The position numbers and the translations under genes are program-made. From assembly GCA_009731375.1 (NCBI GenBank), contig BJOX01000007.1, forward strand, positions 1,355,995-1,419,994: DNA of 64,000 nucleotides, written 5' to 3'. Below, in pieces: positions 1 to 8,939 of the stretch. Source of the stretch: Paulinella micropora (lineage: Eukaryota; Cercozoa; Imbricatea; Euglyphida). How positions within the stretch are numbered: the stretch's first letter is position 1; the number at the start of each line of letters is the position of its first letter. The notes below the pieces were generated by a model. The model did not search any database. It worked only from the letters and a program-made list of their open reading frames with translations, and was not told where the DNA came from.

Positions 1-579
1 CTTTGACTTGTAGTGTCTATTTTTTTTCAACAGGTCGCTAACGGACTTATCCCTTAAACCACTACCCAAATCATCTAACACAAACACGACTTCTGGTGTA
101 TTGTATTTGCTCGGTCTCTCCACTTTTTCTCCTCCCTCCTGCTTCTTCTTTTCTTCTTTTCCAAAATAAAGAAACTTCGGCTTTTCTACTTCATCTTTAC
201 CATCCTGAACAATTTCTACTTCTTCTTGCTCTTCGTCTGGCTTGTTGAGCTTATCTAACTCGTAATCAATCACACTGTATCCATCCGTTTTCAAATATGT
301 GTATATAGCCATCGGGTTTCCCTTCTTCTTGAAGTGCTTAACCATTTCTTTGTATATGTGGTCTTTGTGTATCGTGCTGGCTATAATGACAATCCTTGTG
401 CTTCTGTCCGTCATTCTTTTCAGGATTTCGAAAAGTGCGGTCGTCTTACCACTCTTCTTGCGAGCGAGAAGAAAAATATTGGCATACGGTTCATCAAATA
501 ACTTATATCCTTTTGCCGACTTGTCGCCATCTCCGTTTTGCTTGACTGGTCTAACTCGTATATCATTAATTTTCTCCAT
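1..579 (-). CDS. A32-like (FtsK/HerA-type) DNA packaging ATPase, partial
   Basis: This reading frame has no stop from an ATG at 579 down to base 1, giving 193 residues with the C-terminus outside the window. A Walker A motif (ARKKSGKTT, residues 39-47) and a Walker B motif (VVFVLDDLG, 164-172) are visible, followed by a basic NRHYK stretch. This order is typical of the genome-packaging ATPases of polinton-like viruses, virophages and giant viruses, which drive DNA into capsids. The first Walker A residue is Ala, not Gly. The ATG lies 17 bases past the stop of the upstream gene on the same strand, so the two may be co-transcribed. A charged, low-complexity insert (about residues 110-155) separates the Walker motifs. 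Capsid genes often sit beside this ATPase and may lie left of the window. Confidence 0.85.
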   Translation of the reverse strand, partial: MEKINDIRVRPVKQNGDGDKSAKGYKLFDEPYANIFLLARKKSGKTTALFEILKRMTDRSTRIVIIASTIHKDHIYKEMVKHFKKKGNPMAIYTYLKTDGYSVIDYELDKLNKPDEEQEEVEIVQDGKDEVEKPKFLYFGKEEKKKQEGGEKVERPSKYNTPEVVFVLDDLGSGLRDKSVSDLLKKNRHYKSK

Positions 580-595
580 AGTTGCTATATTTTCT

Positions 596-982
596 TCAAG
601 CCAAAAATTCTAAACAAATAACAATTCTTCCAGCTAGTTGGTCAGTCTCAATACTGCCATTGTCCGTTTTAAGCACTCTAAAACTATATTGTCCATCAGT
701 CCAATTAATAATACCTAAGTTATAGCTAAGATTGGAAATGTTTGCGGTGTTGCTATCAGCGAATGTGCCAATGATTCCAATTCGGTCCATACGAAGAATT
801 TTTGTTTTCGTTTCAGTCATATCATTCATATAGTTGATATACTTAACATTCATTCTAGGGGTAAAGTTCAATTTAATGGTTTTGTCAAATGTTTTGCTAC
901 CTCCCGCAAAATCATTACTTAGAAAAATAATCTTTTGGAATTTATAGTCTGCCATCGTAATGCCCTCTATATTACTGCTCAT
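596..982 (-). CDS. Small uncharacterised PLV protein, 128 aa
   Basis: An intact ORF just upstream of the packaging ATPase on the same strand. I do not recognise a family. The predicted chain is rich in alternating hydrophobic and polar residues (probably beta strands), with no signal peptide or membrane segment. The start could be the ATG at 982 or the one at 955 (MADYKF); the second gives a cleaner N-terminus. Its position beside the ATPase, and its compact beta-rich look, would fit a minor structural protein, but that is inference only. Confidence 0.65.
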   Translation of the reverse strand: MSSNIEGITMADYKFQKIIFLSNDFAGGSKTFDKTIKLNFTPRMNVKYINYMNDMTETKTKILRMDRIGIIGTFADSNTANISNLSYNLGIINWTDGQYSFRVLKTDNGSIETDQLAGRIVICLEFLA

Positions 983-1209
983 AAACTTTTTCTTAATTAA
1001 TATTTCTGCTCGGACCGCCTGGGATTTCTATTCGCGGGTCAGTGATAAAAAAAAATGAAAGTTGTGTGTGGTGTATTCAAAAAGGAATAGAAACAAAATT
1101 TAAATGTGTGTATAAACCTTTTAGTGATTGGTGTGTTAGTTTTGATGAAGCCATTCCGCTAATCTGCTCAAATGATGCTTCTTGGTATAAAACTCAACTA
1201 TACGAGTGT

Positions 1210-1549
1210 TCATTTCTTACTTGAAGATGGGCTAGGAAGGCAGATACCGATAAGTAAGGTCAAAATACCGACATAAGTGTTGGCTGTCTCGCACGGTAAG
1301 TTCTTTTCAGACAACCTCACGATACAAAGGGTTATAATGGCAACGATGATACCCATTTGAAATAAGTATTTAATAAGTCGGCTGTCAGTTTTTCGCTTAG
1401 TCAAACAGCAATCCCAGCTGTCCTCGTATTCGTGGTCTAATTTTTTTTTCTTCCTGCTTAATTTGGACATCTAATACCCTATTTTTCAACTCTGGTGTCA
1501 GGTCTTCCGTCTCTATGATTGGTGGTGGTGGGTGTAATCTAGGGGGCAT
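1210..1549 (-). CDS. Small two-helix membrane protein with a likely frameshift at an A9 run
   Basis: Two overlapping frames look like one gene. The upstream frame opens with an ATG at 1549 (MPPRLHPPPPIIETED), has sensible composition to about QIKQEEKK, and then degenerates to a stop at about 1397. The second frame (86 aa from an ATG at 1470 to 1210) starts with a basic run and continues as a tidy protein. It has two hydrophobic segments, GIIVAIITLCIV and YVGILTLLIGICL. The frames meet at a run of nine A (minus strand) at about 1441-1449, where a +1 shift or one-base indel would join them. Small membrane proteins are common in PLVs and virophages. It could be a homopolymer sequencing error, a real pseudogene or a slippery site. 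Confidence 0.55.
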
Positions 1550-1617
1550 AGTAAGTGCTTTTTTACAAAAACCACTTACAATCTCAAAAACTATATTGGG
1601 TTTGTAAGGGCTTGTCC

Positions 1618-4600
1618 TTACGGGAATACTTCCGTTCTTAGTTCTGCTAATTGGTTGGTTTGGTCTTGTAATATATTAAGTAAAGTTTTATTTTCTTTTT
1701 CTAAATTAACTATCTTTTCTGATAATTGTTGAACGGCCTTAATTAACGGGGCGATAAACTCGGAATAACCTATACCATAACCGACATCACCACTATCAAT
1801 ACATTTAACATCTTCTGGATTAACACTCACACCTTTCAATTCGTATTCTTTTCTTTGCTTTGGACACGGAACCATAATTATATCTTTTATAAAACCGCCA
1901 AAATCTAGCATATCCATTTCTGTTAGTATTTCTTCCAGTTCCTGTGCTATTAAGCCAGTCCTACATTTCTTGTTGTCATCAATCATACGATAGCAGACTG
2001 GATTTAACTTATTAATAAAATCTAAGCCTAAACATTCCTTTATATCTTCTTTTTTTCTCCTGTCCGAATATTGAATTGGATTAGACAATACCCATAATTG
2101 CCCATCGCTTGCTTTCAAAGACATTAAAGCAGTATTTGAATTATTCTCCCATATGAACCCACTCGTTGAAGAACCATTCACTCTAAATCTAATAGCATAA
2201 GAAGTTAATCCTCCGCCTACTCCTCCTGCTGGTGCTGTTCCTGTTCCGCTTAATGCTTTATTTGCCCCAGACTGGCTCATATAAATCCCCCAGTTTGAAT
2301 CTCCAATGTCCCACATAAATATTCCTCTCGCATTCGTCCCGTCTGTTTGTCCTTGAATTGCTATTTTCGCCCCATTAGTTGATGCTGATGCCGTTGTTAG
2401 CACCCCAGAGTATGTAATCCCCGCATTTGCCGTTAATAATCCTGCGATGCTTATTGACATTGCTGTATCAAAGNNNNNNNNNNGTTCGCCGTTATTAATT
2501 TACTTGCGGTTGCGGTTGTTGTTGATATACTCGCGTTCGCCGTTATTAATCCACTTGCGGTTGCGGTTGTTGTTGATATACCCGCATTTGCTGTTATTAA
2601 TCCACTTGCGGTTGCTGTTGTTGTTGATATACCCGCACTCGCCGTTATTAATCCTTTTGTCCATAAAGTCCCGTTTGCCCCATTTAATGACATTAACAAT
2701 TGCTCATTAGAATTTTCCCACACAAAACCATCCGCCGAAGCAAAACCAGACCTAAATCTTATAGCAAAGCCTGAAATATCGTTGCCTGCCACCGCTGTTC
2801 CTCCACCTAATGATTTACCAGCCCCCGGTTGAGCCATATAAATACCCCATCCTGAGTTGTCTGTATCCCACAGAAATATACCCTGTCCATTTCCTCCATC
2901 TGCTTTATTTTGAATAGATAACTTACAACCACCATCTGCTGTTATTAATCCACTCGCCGTTAGTGTCGTCGTTGATATACCCGCGGTTGAAGTAATTGTT
3001 GTCCCTGTTATTGTTCCACCATTTGTTAAATTGTTTGAGTTCATATCTAAGGCACCATAAAACCGCATACCCCCAGCATTGTTAAAACGGACAATGTCAG
3101 ACGAAGCACTTTTATTATCCAAAAGTTTTGAAATATAAAGTCCCGCCCCTTTTACATCAGATGCTACATTCGTGAATACATAACCTCTTTGGTTCGCGGT
3201 TCCGCTTGTAGCAGTATTTAGAGTAAATAAGAAATACTGATAATCTCCTGATGTCTGTGAAAATAATATATCTCCTCCATTTTGGTTTAATATCCTCGCC
3301 CCATTATATGTTATATTTCCGCCATTAGTGATGGTTTGATTATTAAAATCAGCATTGTTCGTTAAAGTTAGATATTTTATCGTAGTGCTCGCACCATTAA
3401 ATGTTTTGCTTCCTGTTATGGTTTGGTCTGTTGTTAGTTTCACATAATTATCATCCAGATATTGCCTATTTACCGCTTCGTTCGCATTTTGTGGTGCTCC
3501 TAGATTAACAATCCGACTACTATTACAATCTAAGCCAGTAGCATTAAACCAGGAAACAATCGTCCCGTCCATAATAAAACTTATTTTTTTCGCAGAAATT
3601 TCAAAGTTGTAATATGTTGCCGTGTTCATATCCAAACTAGCAATAGAACCGATATCACTGGTAGAATTGAAAACGATAAATGTGCCCTTTGTTGTTGAAT
3701 TGATTGAATTTCCCGTTATTTCCACACCACTGCTATATGTCTTGATTCCTGCTATGGTTTGGTTTCCTGAGGTTTTAACTGCCGAAGTATCAAGGAGAGA
3801 AACATCCACACCATCAACCAGATTCACATTTGTTATACTTTGGTTTCCCATATTTAACCCTCCCGTCATACTAGCAGTGCCGTCTAATCTAAGAAAGGGT
3901 GATGCCACATTTCGCCATTGCCCCGTGCTATAAATGAGTAGTTGATTATCTGATGCTGATGTTATAATCACATCGCTATGTGTATCAATACTTCCACTTG
4001 CAGACACTTTCGCTGTGTTCGTATCGTGCTCTGATAGCCAAGTTGTGATAGACCTGCCATTTAGTTGATTTACATTTGTTATGCTTTGACTTTTCATATC
4101 AAGACCCGCACTCGCATTTATTATACTGCTAAATGTTTTAATTCCCGCTATGGTTTGGTCTCCTGTTAGTTTGACCACCGAACCATCAACTGCGAGATTA
4201 GCGAGATTAATTCCATTATACGTAGAAGCCCCTGAAATAGCAAAACCATTCATATTTAGCGCCCCCGTCATACTAGCAGTGCCGTCTAATCTAAGAAAGG
4301 GTGATGCCACATTTCTCCATTGTCCCGTGCTATGCATAATCAGTTGGTTATCTGCTGGAAAGCCTGTTATTGACACATCGCTATGTGAGTCTATGCTTCC
4401 ACTCGCTGACACCTTATTATTATTGTCTTGATGCTCAAACATCCATTCATCAACATCTTTGGTATTTAGTAAATTAACTCCTGTTATATTCTTCCTTCCC
4501 ATACTAATATTGCCTGTTTCATCAACATTTATCGGAAATGTTTTATTTACCCAGTTTATTGAATTATATGTTAGATAACCATTCATCGCCACTGGTGATG

Positions 4601-5036
4601 TAATGACTACGTCAGAGAGTGTGTCAATTGAACCGAGGGCGGTATTCTTCCATTTGCCTTCTACATCGTTGTAAGTTAAGTATTGTCCGCTCGCTTGTGC
4701 GAATATGCTTGTGTCTATGAGATTGTATAAACTGGTTTGGTGCGGATTGGAAGTATTCGAGCGGTGTTGAGTTGAGGCTTTAACCTCGTCGATGTCCCTA
4801 ACTCGTTGCTCTGTGTAGTATAAACGGCTTCCTTCTTTGATGTCTGATGTTGATTTGGTAGCTAACCTCGCATCGAATCGACCGTCGGTGTAATAAAGAT
4901 TTACGGGGTCAGCATCTTCCGGCACCCTATCAGTGTTTAAGCCAATAATATTAGTGTTCGTTAAATCAAGGTTAAGTATGTTCAGACTATCTACGGCTAG
5001 CTCATTAAGACCTAATAAACTTTTGAATGGACTCAT
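1618..5036 (-). CDS. Tail-fibre-like protein with C-terminal S74 intramolecular chaperone, broken by a gap
   Basis: One long gene read from an ATG at 5036 to 1618, split into two frames by a 10-N gap at 2474-2483. The N-terminal part has fibre-like motifs (NLYYTDGRFDARL and RLYYTEQRVRD). Two long repeats of a GSID-SHSD/THSD ... QWRNVASPFLRLDGTASMTG type follow, then many short A-G-I-S-T-T-T-A-S-G-L-I-T-A-N repeats. The C-terminal part holds the S74 signature SDRRKKEDIKE, then a Y/LIAQELEE region and a final coiled coil. S74 domains trimerise fibres and then cut themselves off at the serine. The repeats run up to both gap edges, so the gap is probably a collapsed repeat and the true length would restore the frame. 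Probable role: host attachment spike of the virus. Confidence 0.8.
2474..2483. other. 10-N assembly gap inside the fibre repeat array
   Basis: The Ns fall inside near-identical 48-base units of the fibre gene. Ten Ns probably means unknown size rather than ten missing bases. Confidence 0.95.
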
Positions 5037-5174
5037 TGAACCAAAACCGGAGGTGTATATTTAGGATAATAATTAATCCGAATAAACATTATTTTTGGTT
5101 AGATATACAACCGAAACAAACTATGCCGAGAGGTAATAGAGAGATTGCCATAAAGAACCTTGAAAGCGACTGTA

Positions 5175-5630
5175 ATGAAGAAGCAATTTGCTAGGCAGAG
5201 AAAGATTGAAAGGGCCAGGGAACTACTTGCTGAGGAAGAGGCTAAGAATGTGAAAGAAATGACCAATGACGAAAAGATGGACCACATTACTAACAAGCAG
5301 TTGGCAAAGGATATGATTGATGGGCGGGACGGTGAGATAAGTGAGGAAAGCAGCTCGGATGAGGAAGTAGAACACGACTTTGTAGATATCGTTGCCCAAC
5401 GGGTTGCGGGTATGAAACTTAAAGCCAAACAGAAGAAGGCGAAGAAAGTGGTAAAAAAGAAAGTGGAAGAAGAAAGCGAGGATAGCGAAAGCGAATCTGA
5501 GGAAGAAGAGCCAAAGCCTAAGAAGGGTAAAGGCAAGAAATCAAACATATCAGTTAATGTTTATAACCAACAACCAGAGAAACCAAAAAAAGAAAATAAT
5601 GATACATCTAAAATATTTTTGAAGTTTTGA
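5175..5630 (+). CDS. Highly charged Lys/Glu-rich PLV protein
   Basis: ORF divergent from the fibre gene. The frame is open from a TTG at 5160, but the first ATG is at 5175 (MKKQFARQRKIERA), giving about 151 aa. The N-terminal half is helical and charged, the middle has acidic serine runs (ISEESSSDEEVE), then a basic stretch (KQKKAKKVVKKK), another acidic run and a basic PKPKKGKGKK segment. A short overlapping ORF starts with an ATG at 5123 in another frame and stops after 23 codons; it could be a frameshifted true N-terminus. I recognise no family. Such proteins often bind DNA or act as virion core or scaffolding components, but nothing here proves it. Confidence 0.6.
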   Translation: MKKQFARQRKIERARELLAEEEAKNVKEMTNDEKMDHITNKQLAKDMIDGRDGEISEESSSDEEVEHDFVDIVAQRVAGMKLKAKQKKAKKVVKKKVEEESEDSESESEEEEPKPKKGKGKKSNISVNVYNQQPEKPKKENNDTSKIFLKF

Positions 5631-5632
5631 AA

Positions 5633-5890
5633 CTACCACAAATAATGATAAGAATAATAATTAGCATACTCTGGATTGTTGTGTGTTAATTCACCTTTTG
5701 AATTTCTTATAGATTTTGCTCTCGCTCTGTAACTCCTTCTTCTTTCTTTGTCTAAATGGTTGAGATGCGAAAAAAGTCCTATGCGGTCTTTGTAATGCTC
5801 ATATCTGACATCACCGAAATGAACTATTTTTCCTTTTGGTGTAGTAATAGTATATTTTTTATTTTTTACACTTGACTTTGAAAATCTCAT
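5633..5890 (-). CDS. Small basic virus-type protein (resembles DUF5754)
   Basis: 85-residue ORF with ATG at 5890, only 8 bases from the divergent ATG at 5899. It contains KKYTITTPKGKIVHFGDVRYEHYKDRIG followed by an Arg/Lys-rich tail with regularly spaced aromatics (shown here in shortened form: TTPKGKIVHFGD, RRRSYRARAKSIR). This pattern, a T-x-PxGKxVHFGD core with a basic C-terminus, matches small proteins common in giant viruses, virophages and PLVs that I believe are grouped as DUF5754. Their function is not established; the charge suggests nucleic acid binding. It overlaps nothing and ends 2 bases from the convergent charged-protein gene, so the layout is compact and viral. Confidence 0.65.
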   Translation of the reverse strand: MRFSKSSVKNKKYTITTPKGKIVHFGDVRYEHYKDRIGLFSHLNHLDKERRRSYRARAKSIRNSKGELTHNNPEYANYYSYHYLW

Positions 5891-5898
5891 ATTATATA

Positions 5899-6153
5899 AT
5901 GAACAAGATAAAAAATTTACCGTTAGATGTTCGCTTACACATTATGGACTACCTATATAATCATCTTATGTATGACTTCTTTAGTTGCTATGTGTGTGGA
6001 TTAACACTGTTAGCGAACCGACAGATTACAGCCATTGATGATAGTTTTGATTGGTTTTATATGTATGAGTTTTGTTCTAATTATTGTTTTGAACTAGAAA
6101 AAAAAGAAAGAGCAATATATAAGGATAAAGCATTAGGTGTTATAAAATATTAG
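5899..6153 (+). CDS. Small F-box-like protein
   Basis: 84 residues from the ATG at 5899; an upstream TTG at 5872 would extend it but overlaps the divergent gene. The N-terminus (NLPLDVRLHIMDYLYN) looks like the first half of an F-box, which recruits targets to SCF ubiquitin ligases. A CYVC pair and a later FCSNYC segment could form a small zinc site. It ends 6 bases before the integrase start on the same strand. The F-box call rests on a short motif, so it could be an unrelated helical protein. Confidence 0.5.
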   Translation: MNKIKNLPLDVRLHIMDYLYNHLMYDFFSCYVCGLTLLANRQITAIDDSFDWFYMYEFCSNYCFELEKKERAIYKDKALGVIKY

Positions 6154-6159
6154 AAGGCG

Positions 6160-7080
6160 ATGGACCACAAACATAGCAATCCACAAAACAAAAGCACGGA
6201 TGAAGTTGTAGATGACGAGAATGAAATAAAGGAACAACAAGCACTTGAAATTCATTACCAAAAAAGATTACCAACCGATAAATGGAATACGATATGGGCG
6301 GACAAACCACTTAAACAAGTATTTGTAGATTTGGCGGATATGTCAAAACTTAAAGACAAGAAAGGAAATAAAGGCTATGCTTGGATGTTGTTTTGGATTG
6401 ACACTCACAGCCGATTTTTAATTATTAAACCGCTTAAAAACAAAACGGCTAAGGAAGTTTATTTAGCTTTGAAATCAATACCATACACTCCCGAATCGAT
6501 TACAACTGATAGCGGAAGTGAATATAAAGGAATGGTTAAAGATTATTTCAGAGAGAATAATATTGAACACCGGACGGTTGAAGTGGGCGACCATCGGGCT
6601 CTTGCGATTGTGGACCGTGTTATTAGAACTATAAGGCGGTGGCTTGACATTTTATTTGAAACTAACGGCAATTTTGATTGGCTTTCTTGGATTGATGATA
6701 TGGTAGATGCTTATAATATGCGACATCATAGAACAATTCAAGCTAGACCGATTGATGTATTTAAGGGTGTAAATAAAAATAAACAACGAATTCAGCGGGA
6801 TGGCTTAGTAGACGAATTTGAAAAAGGAGATAGGGTGCGAAAGGAGTTGAAAAGGAATTTATTTTCAAAAGGGGGCAGACAATACAGTAAGCAGATTTAC
6901 ACCGTAGTGGGAAGAAAGGGCTTCAAATTAATATTAAATTCAGACGAGCTAGTCAGTCCTAGGGAATTATTAAAGACTAAGCTGAATAAACAGGTTGATG
7001 ATGAACAAATAGAAACTAAACTTAAAAAAATAACAAAGGAGAAAAAAAACAAAAGAACAGTTAAAAAGAGAAGATATTGA
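6160..7080 (+). CDS. Retroviral-type (rve) integrase of the PLV
   Basis: 306 residues. The core holds VFVDLADM with Asp57, ITTDSGSEYKG with Asp117, and an acidic position 35 residues later at Asp152 in LAIVDRVIRTIRRW. In most retroviral and Maverick/Polinton integrases the last catalytic residue is Glu; here it is Asp. After the core come a YNMRHHRTIQARPIDVF segment, typical of the helix that packs on the core, and an SH3-like C-terminal domain (FEKGDRVRKELKR ... YTVVGRKGFKLIL), then a basic tail. No N-terminal HHCC zinc finger is visible. Enzymes of this family join element ends to host DNA, explaining how the virus became endogenous. It follows the F-box-like gene by 6 bases, so both may be one transcription unit. 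Confidence 0.9.
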   Translation: MDHKHSNPQNKSTDEVVDDENEIKEQQALEIHYQKRLPTDKWNTIWADKPLKQVFVDLADMSKLKDKKGNKGYAWMLFWIDTHSRFLIIKPLKNKTAKEVYLALKSIPYTPESITTDSGSEYKGMVKDYFRENNIEHRTVEVGDHRALAIVDRVIRTIRRWLDILFETNGNFDWLSWIDDMVDAYNMRHHRTIQARPIDVFKGVNKNKQRIQRDGLVDEFEKGDRVRKELKRNLFSKGGRQYSKQIYTVVGRKGFKLILNSDELVSPRELLKTKLNKQVDDEQIETKLKKITKEKKNKRTVKKRRY

Positions 7081-7314
7081 TGAAGGAAATATAAGAACTT
7101 CAAATAGAATTAAAAAGAGAGTTGAAAAGTTAGACCTTTTATGACCAAATATACTTAATCCTATTACTTCAACATTGTCCATAAATATTTTATGTTTTCT
7201 TGTTTGGTAGTGTCGTTCTCTAGACCTAAATATATACTCAGACCCTCAGACACATTTCATTTTTTTGTCCAACTTATCTCGGTTTTTCTCTCTGTCTTCC
7301 TTTTGCCATTTTCT

Positions 7315-7737
7315 CTATTTATCTCTGTTATCTTTATTACTATAATATCGCTTCATATCAAGAAGCATTTTTTCACGATTGATTTTGTAATAATTTTTGC
7401 TGTTTTTATTTAGTCTTTCTTTATTTTCATTTATCCATTCTGTTTTTGTTCTTCCTGTGATTTGTTTGTTTATACACTTTTCACTCGCTCTAATTATTTC
7501 TCCTTCTCTCTTACAAAGTTCCATTCTGTTATTACAAGGAAACATTTCAATAAGTTCAATGTAGTTATCATCATATTTCAAAATTTCAAAAGAAGATACA
7601 TACAATGTTTTATATTCATAGTCCTTTCTATGTTGATACAATCTTTTATGTAGTGGATTTGTAGTTGAACCAATATATATTTGGTCTGTCTGGTAGGAAC
7701 GAATAGCATAAATCTTTCCTTGTTTGTAGTCTGGCAT
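7315..7737 (-). CDS. GIY-YIG family endonuclease
   Basis: 140 residues with the family motifs in order: GKIYAIRS (7-14), IYIGST (20-25), Arg32 and His36 in KRLYQH, and the catalytic Glu in CKREGEII (78). The C-terminal part is basic and may bind DNA. GIY-YIG nucleases cut one DNA strand using a metal ion and occur as homing-type or repair nucleases in giant viruses and PLVs. It is convergent with the integrase, with 234 bases of AT-rich non-coding sequence between. Only ATG (7737) start and full motif set; looks intact. Whether it is a virus gene or a separate selfish gene cannot be told. Confidence 0.88.
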   Translation of the reverse strand: MPDYKQGKIYAIRSYQTDQIYIGSTTNPLHKRLYQHRKDYEYKTLYVSSFEILKYDDNYIELIEMFPCNNRMELCKREGEIIRASEKCINKQITGRTKTEWINENKERLNKNSKNYYKINREKMLLDMKRYYSNKDNRDK

Positions 7738-7920
7738 TTGTTTTTTGTCGTCCTTTGTTCTCTTATTATGTCTTATTATGTCCTTTTCTTTAATAGGAAA
7801 TAATAATTACTGTCTGATAGAATTTCTGGGGCTAGGGGTCTGGGATGGTCTGGACCTGGGCTGGTAGGGGATGCCTTCACTTATCAAACATAAGCTACAC
7901 TTCTTGGATTTTCTGAATTC
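7738..7920. other. PLV flank up to the A1 insertion site
   Basis: No gene. It contains two direct copies of a TCTTATTATGTC motif and a GGTCTGG/CCTGGGCTGG-rich stretch. The last four bases (7917-7920, ATTC) are the target duplication of element A1. Confidence 0.6.
7917..7920. repeat. Left target-site duplication (ATTC) of element A1
   Basis: ATTC directly precedes TGTAGG of the 5' LTR and recurs directly after the ACA end of the 3' LTR at 18515-18518. Confidence 0.8.
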
Positions 7921-8156
7921 TGTAGGCATCACCCCCCGGATAGCCGGTAAAAATACCTTTTCCTGGTGACAGGTGCACCAGCTTGTTTTTCAGTATTATT
8001 TGTCCGGATTGGACCTGATGCCATTTTATTCCTGGTCTGTTGCCGTTTTCCTTTTTGGCTTCACTGAGCTAATACAACGAGACATCATTCTCATTCTTGA
8101 GGACTGTGTTTGGTTGTATTACCGACTTTTTACGAGCTATCGTTGGGGGCATTACA
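7921..8156 (+). repeat. 5' LTR of element A1
   Basis: Starts TGTAGGCATCACC and ends GGGGGCATTACA; aligned end to end with 18279-18514. It shares TGTAGGCATCACC, GATAGCCGGTAAAAA and ACTGAGCTAATA blocks with the LTRs of element B, showing the two belong to one family. Confidence 0.95.
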
Positions 8157-8939
8157 TTTGGAGTCCACATCACTAGGGTGATTTCTTTCTGCTTTGCCAC
8201 ACAGGCAACAGAGTGAATTTTCACTGACCTGTCTCACACGGGGACGTCAGACGAAAACAAATACTCCAACACAGCTCCCTCATAACTCTTTCACAAAACA
8301 AATAATTTGATTGGTCTCAAGCAGGTGTCTCGTACCCTCTAGCCCAATCAGTATCTGTGTGCTCACAAGGAGACATCAGATACAAACTCTCTGTCGTTCT
8401 TGCTGTTCTCACACAGAGACCAAGAAGAAGGAGGTGGACAGAAGAGTGAAGGAACACACACAAAACACAAACAAGCATAGGGACAGGAGCACAACACTCT
8501 ACCCTTCTAGTTTGTGCATTTATCTGCATTATCTCACACATACTTCAGAGTATTTTTGCAAATCTCTGATCTTTTTCTAAAGGTAGGTCTGAGAACCTAT
8601 CCGACCGACTGTCGACTTCTCAAGGAGAGCTTTCTAGCTTCTCTATTACTATCTGTGTGTAGGTCCAAGTGCCTCATACTAGATACAATATAGAAAAGAA
8701 GGAGGAGAAAGTAATCTGAGTAAGGAGAACAAGAAATCGGAGAAAGTCTCAAAGACTATTTTTCTCAAACAAAAACAAACATACAAACAGTGTTTCATAG
8801 AGGACAGGGAATCTTATCCTACCCTCTCTATTAGTCTCTCTTCACTAGTCAATCGACTGAAGGAGGAGCAGAACACAAACGAACAAAAACCAAACATAGG
8901 AGCTGACACTGTCCTCCTGTTGATCACTACTACGACATC
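8157..8939 (+). other. Primer-binding site and leader of element A1
   Basis: The 5' LTR is followed by TTTGGAGTCCACATC; element B has TTGGAGTCACCAGC at the same place. The shared TTGGAGTC is the likely primer-binding site (TGG pairs with a tRNA CCA end), but I cannot name the tRNA. The rest of the 780-base leader holds no convincing gene; it is homologous to the B leader at 33327-33628 in its first 300 bases. Confidence 0.7.

Noticed and set aside
1042-1224. 60-codon Cys-rich ORF between PLV genes
   Set aside because: Begins only with GTG and no in-frame ATG; no motif; on the strand opposite to its neighbours.
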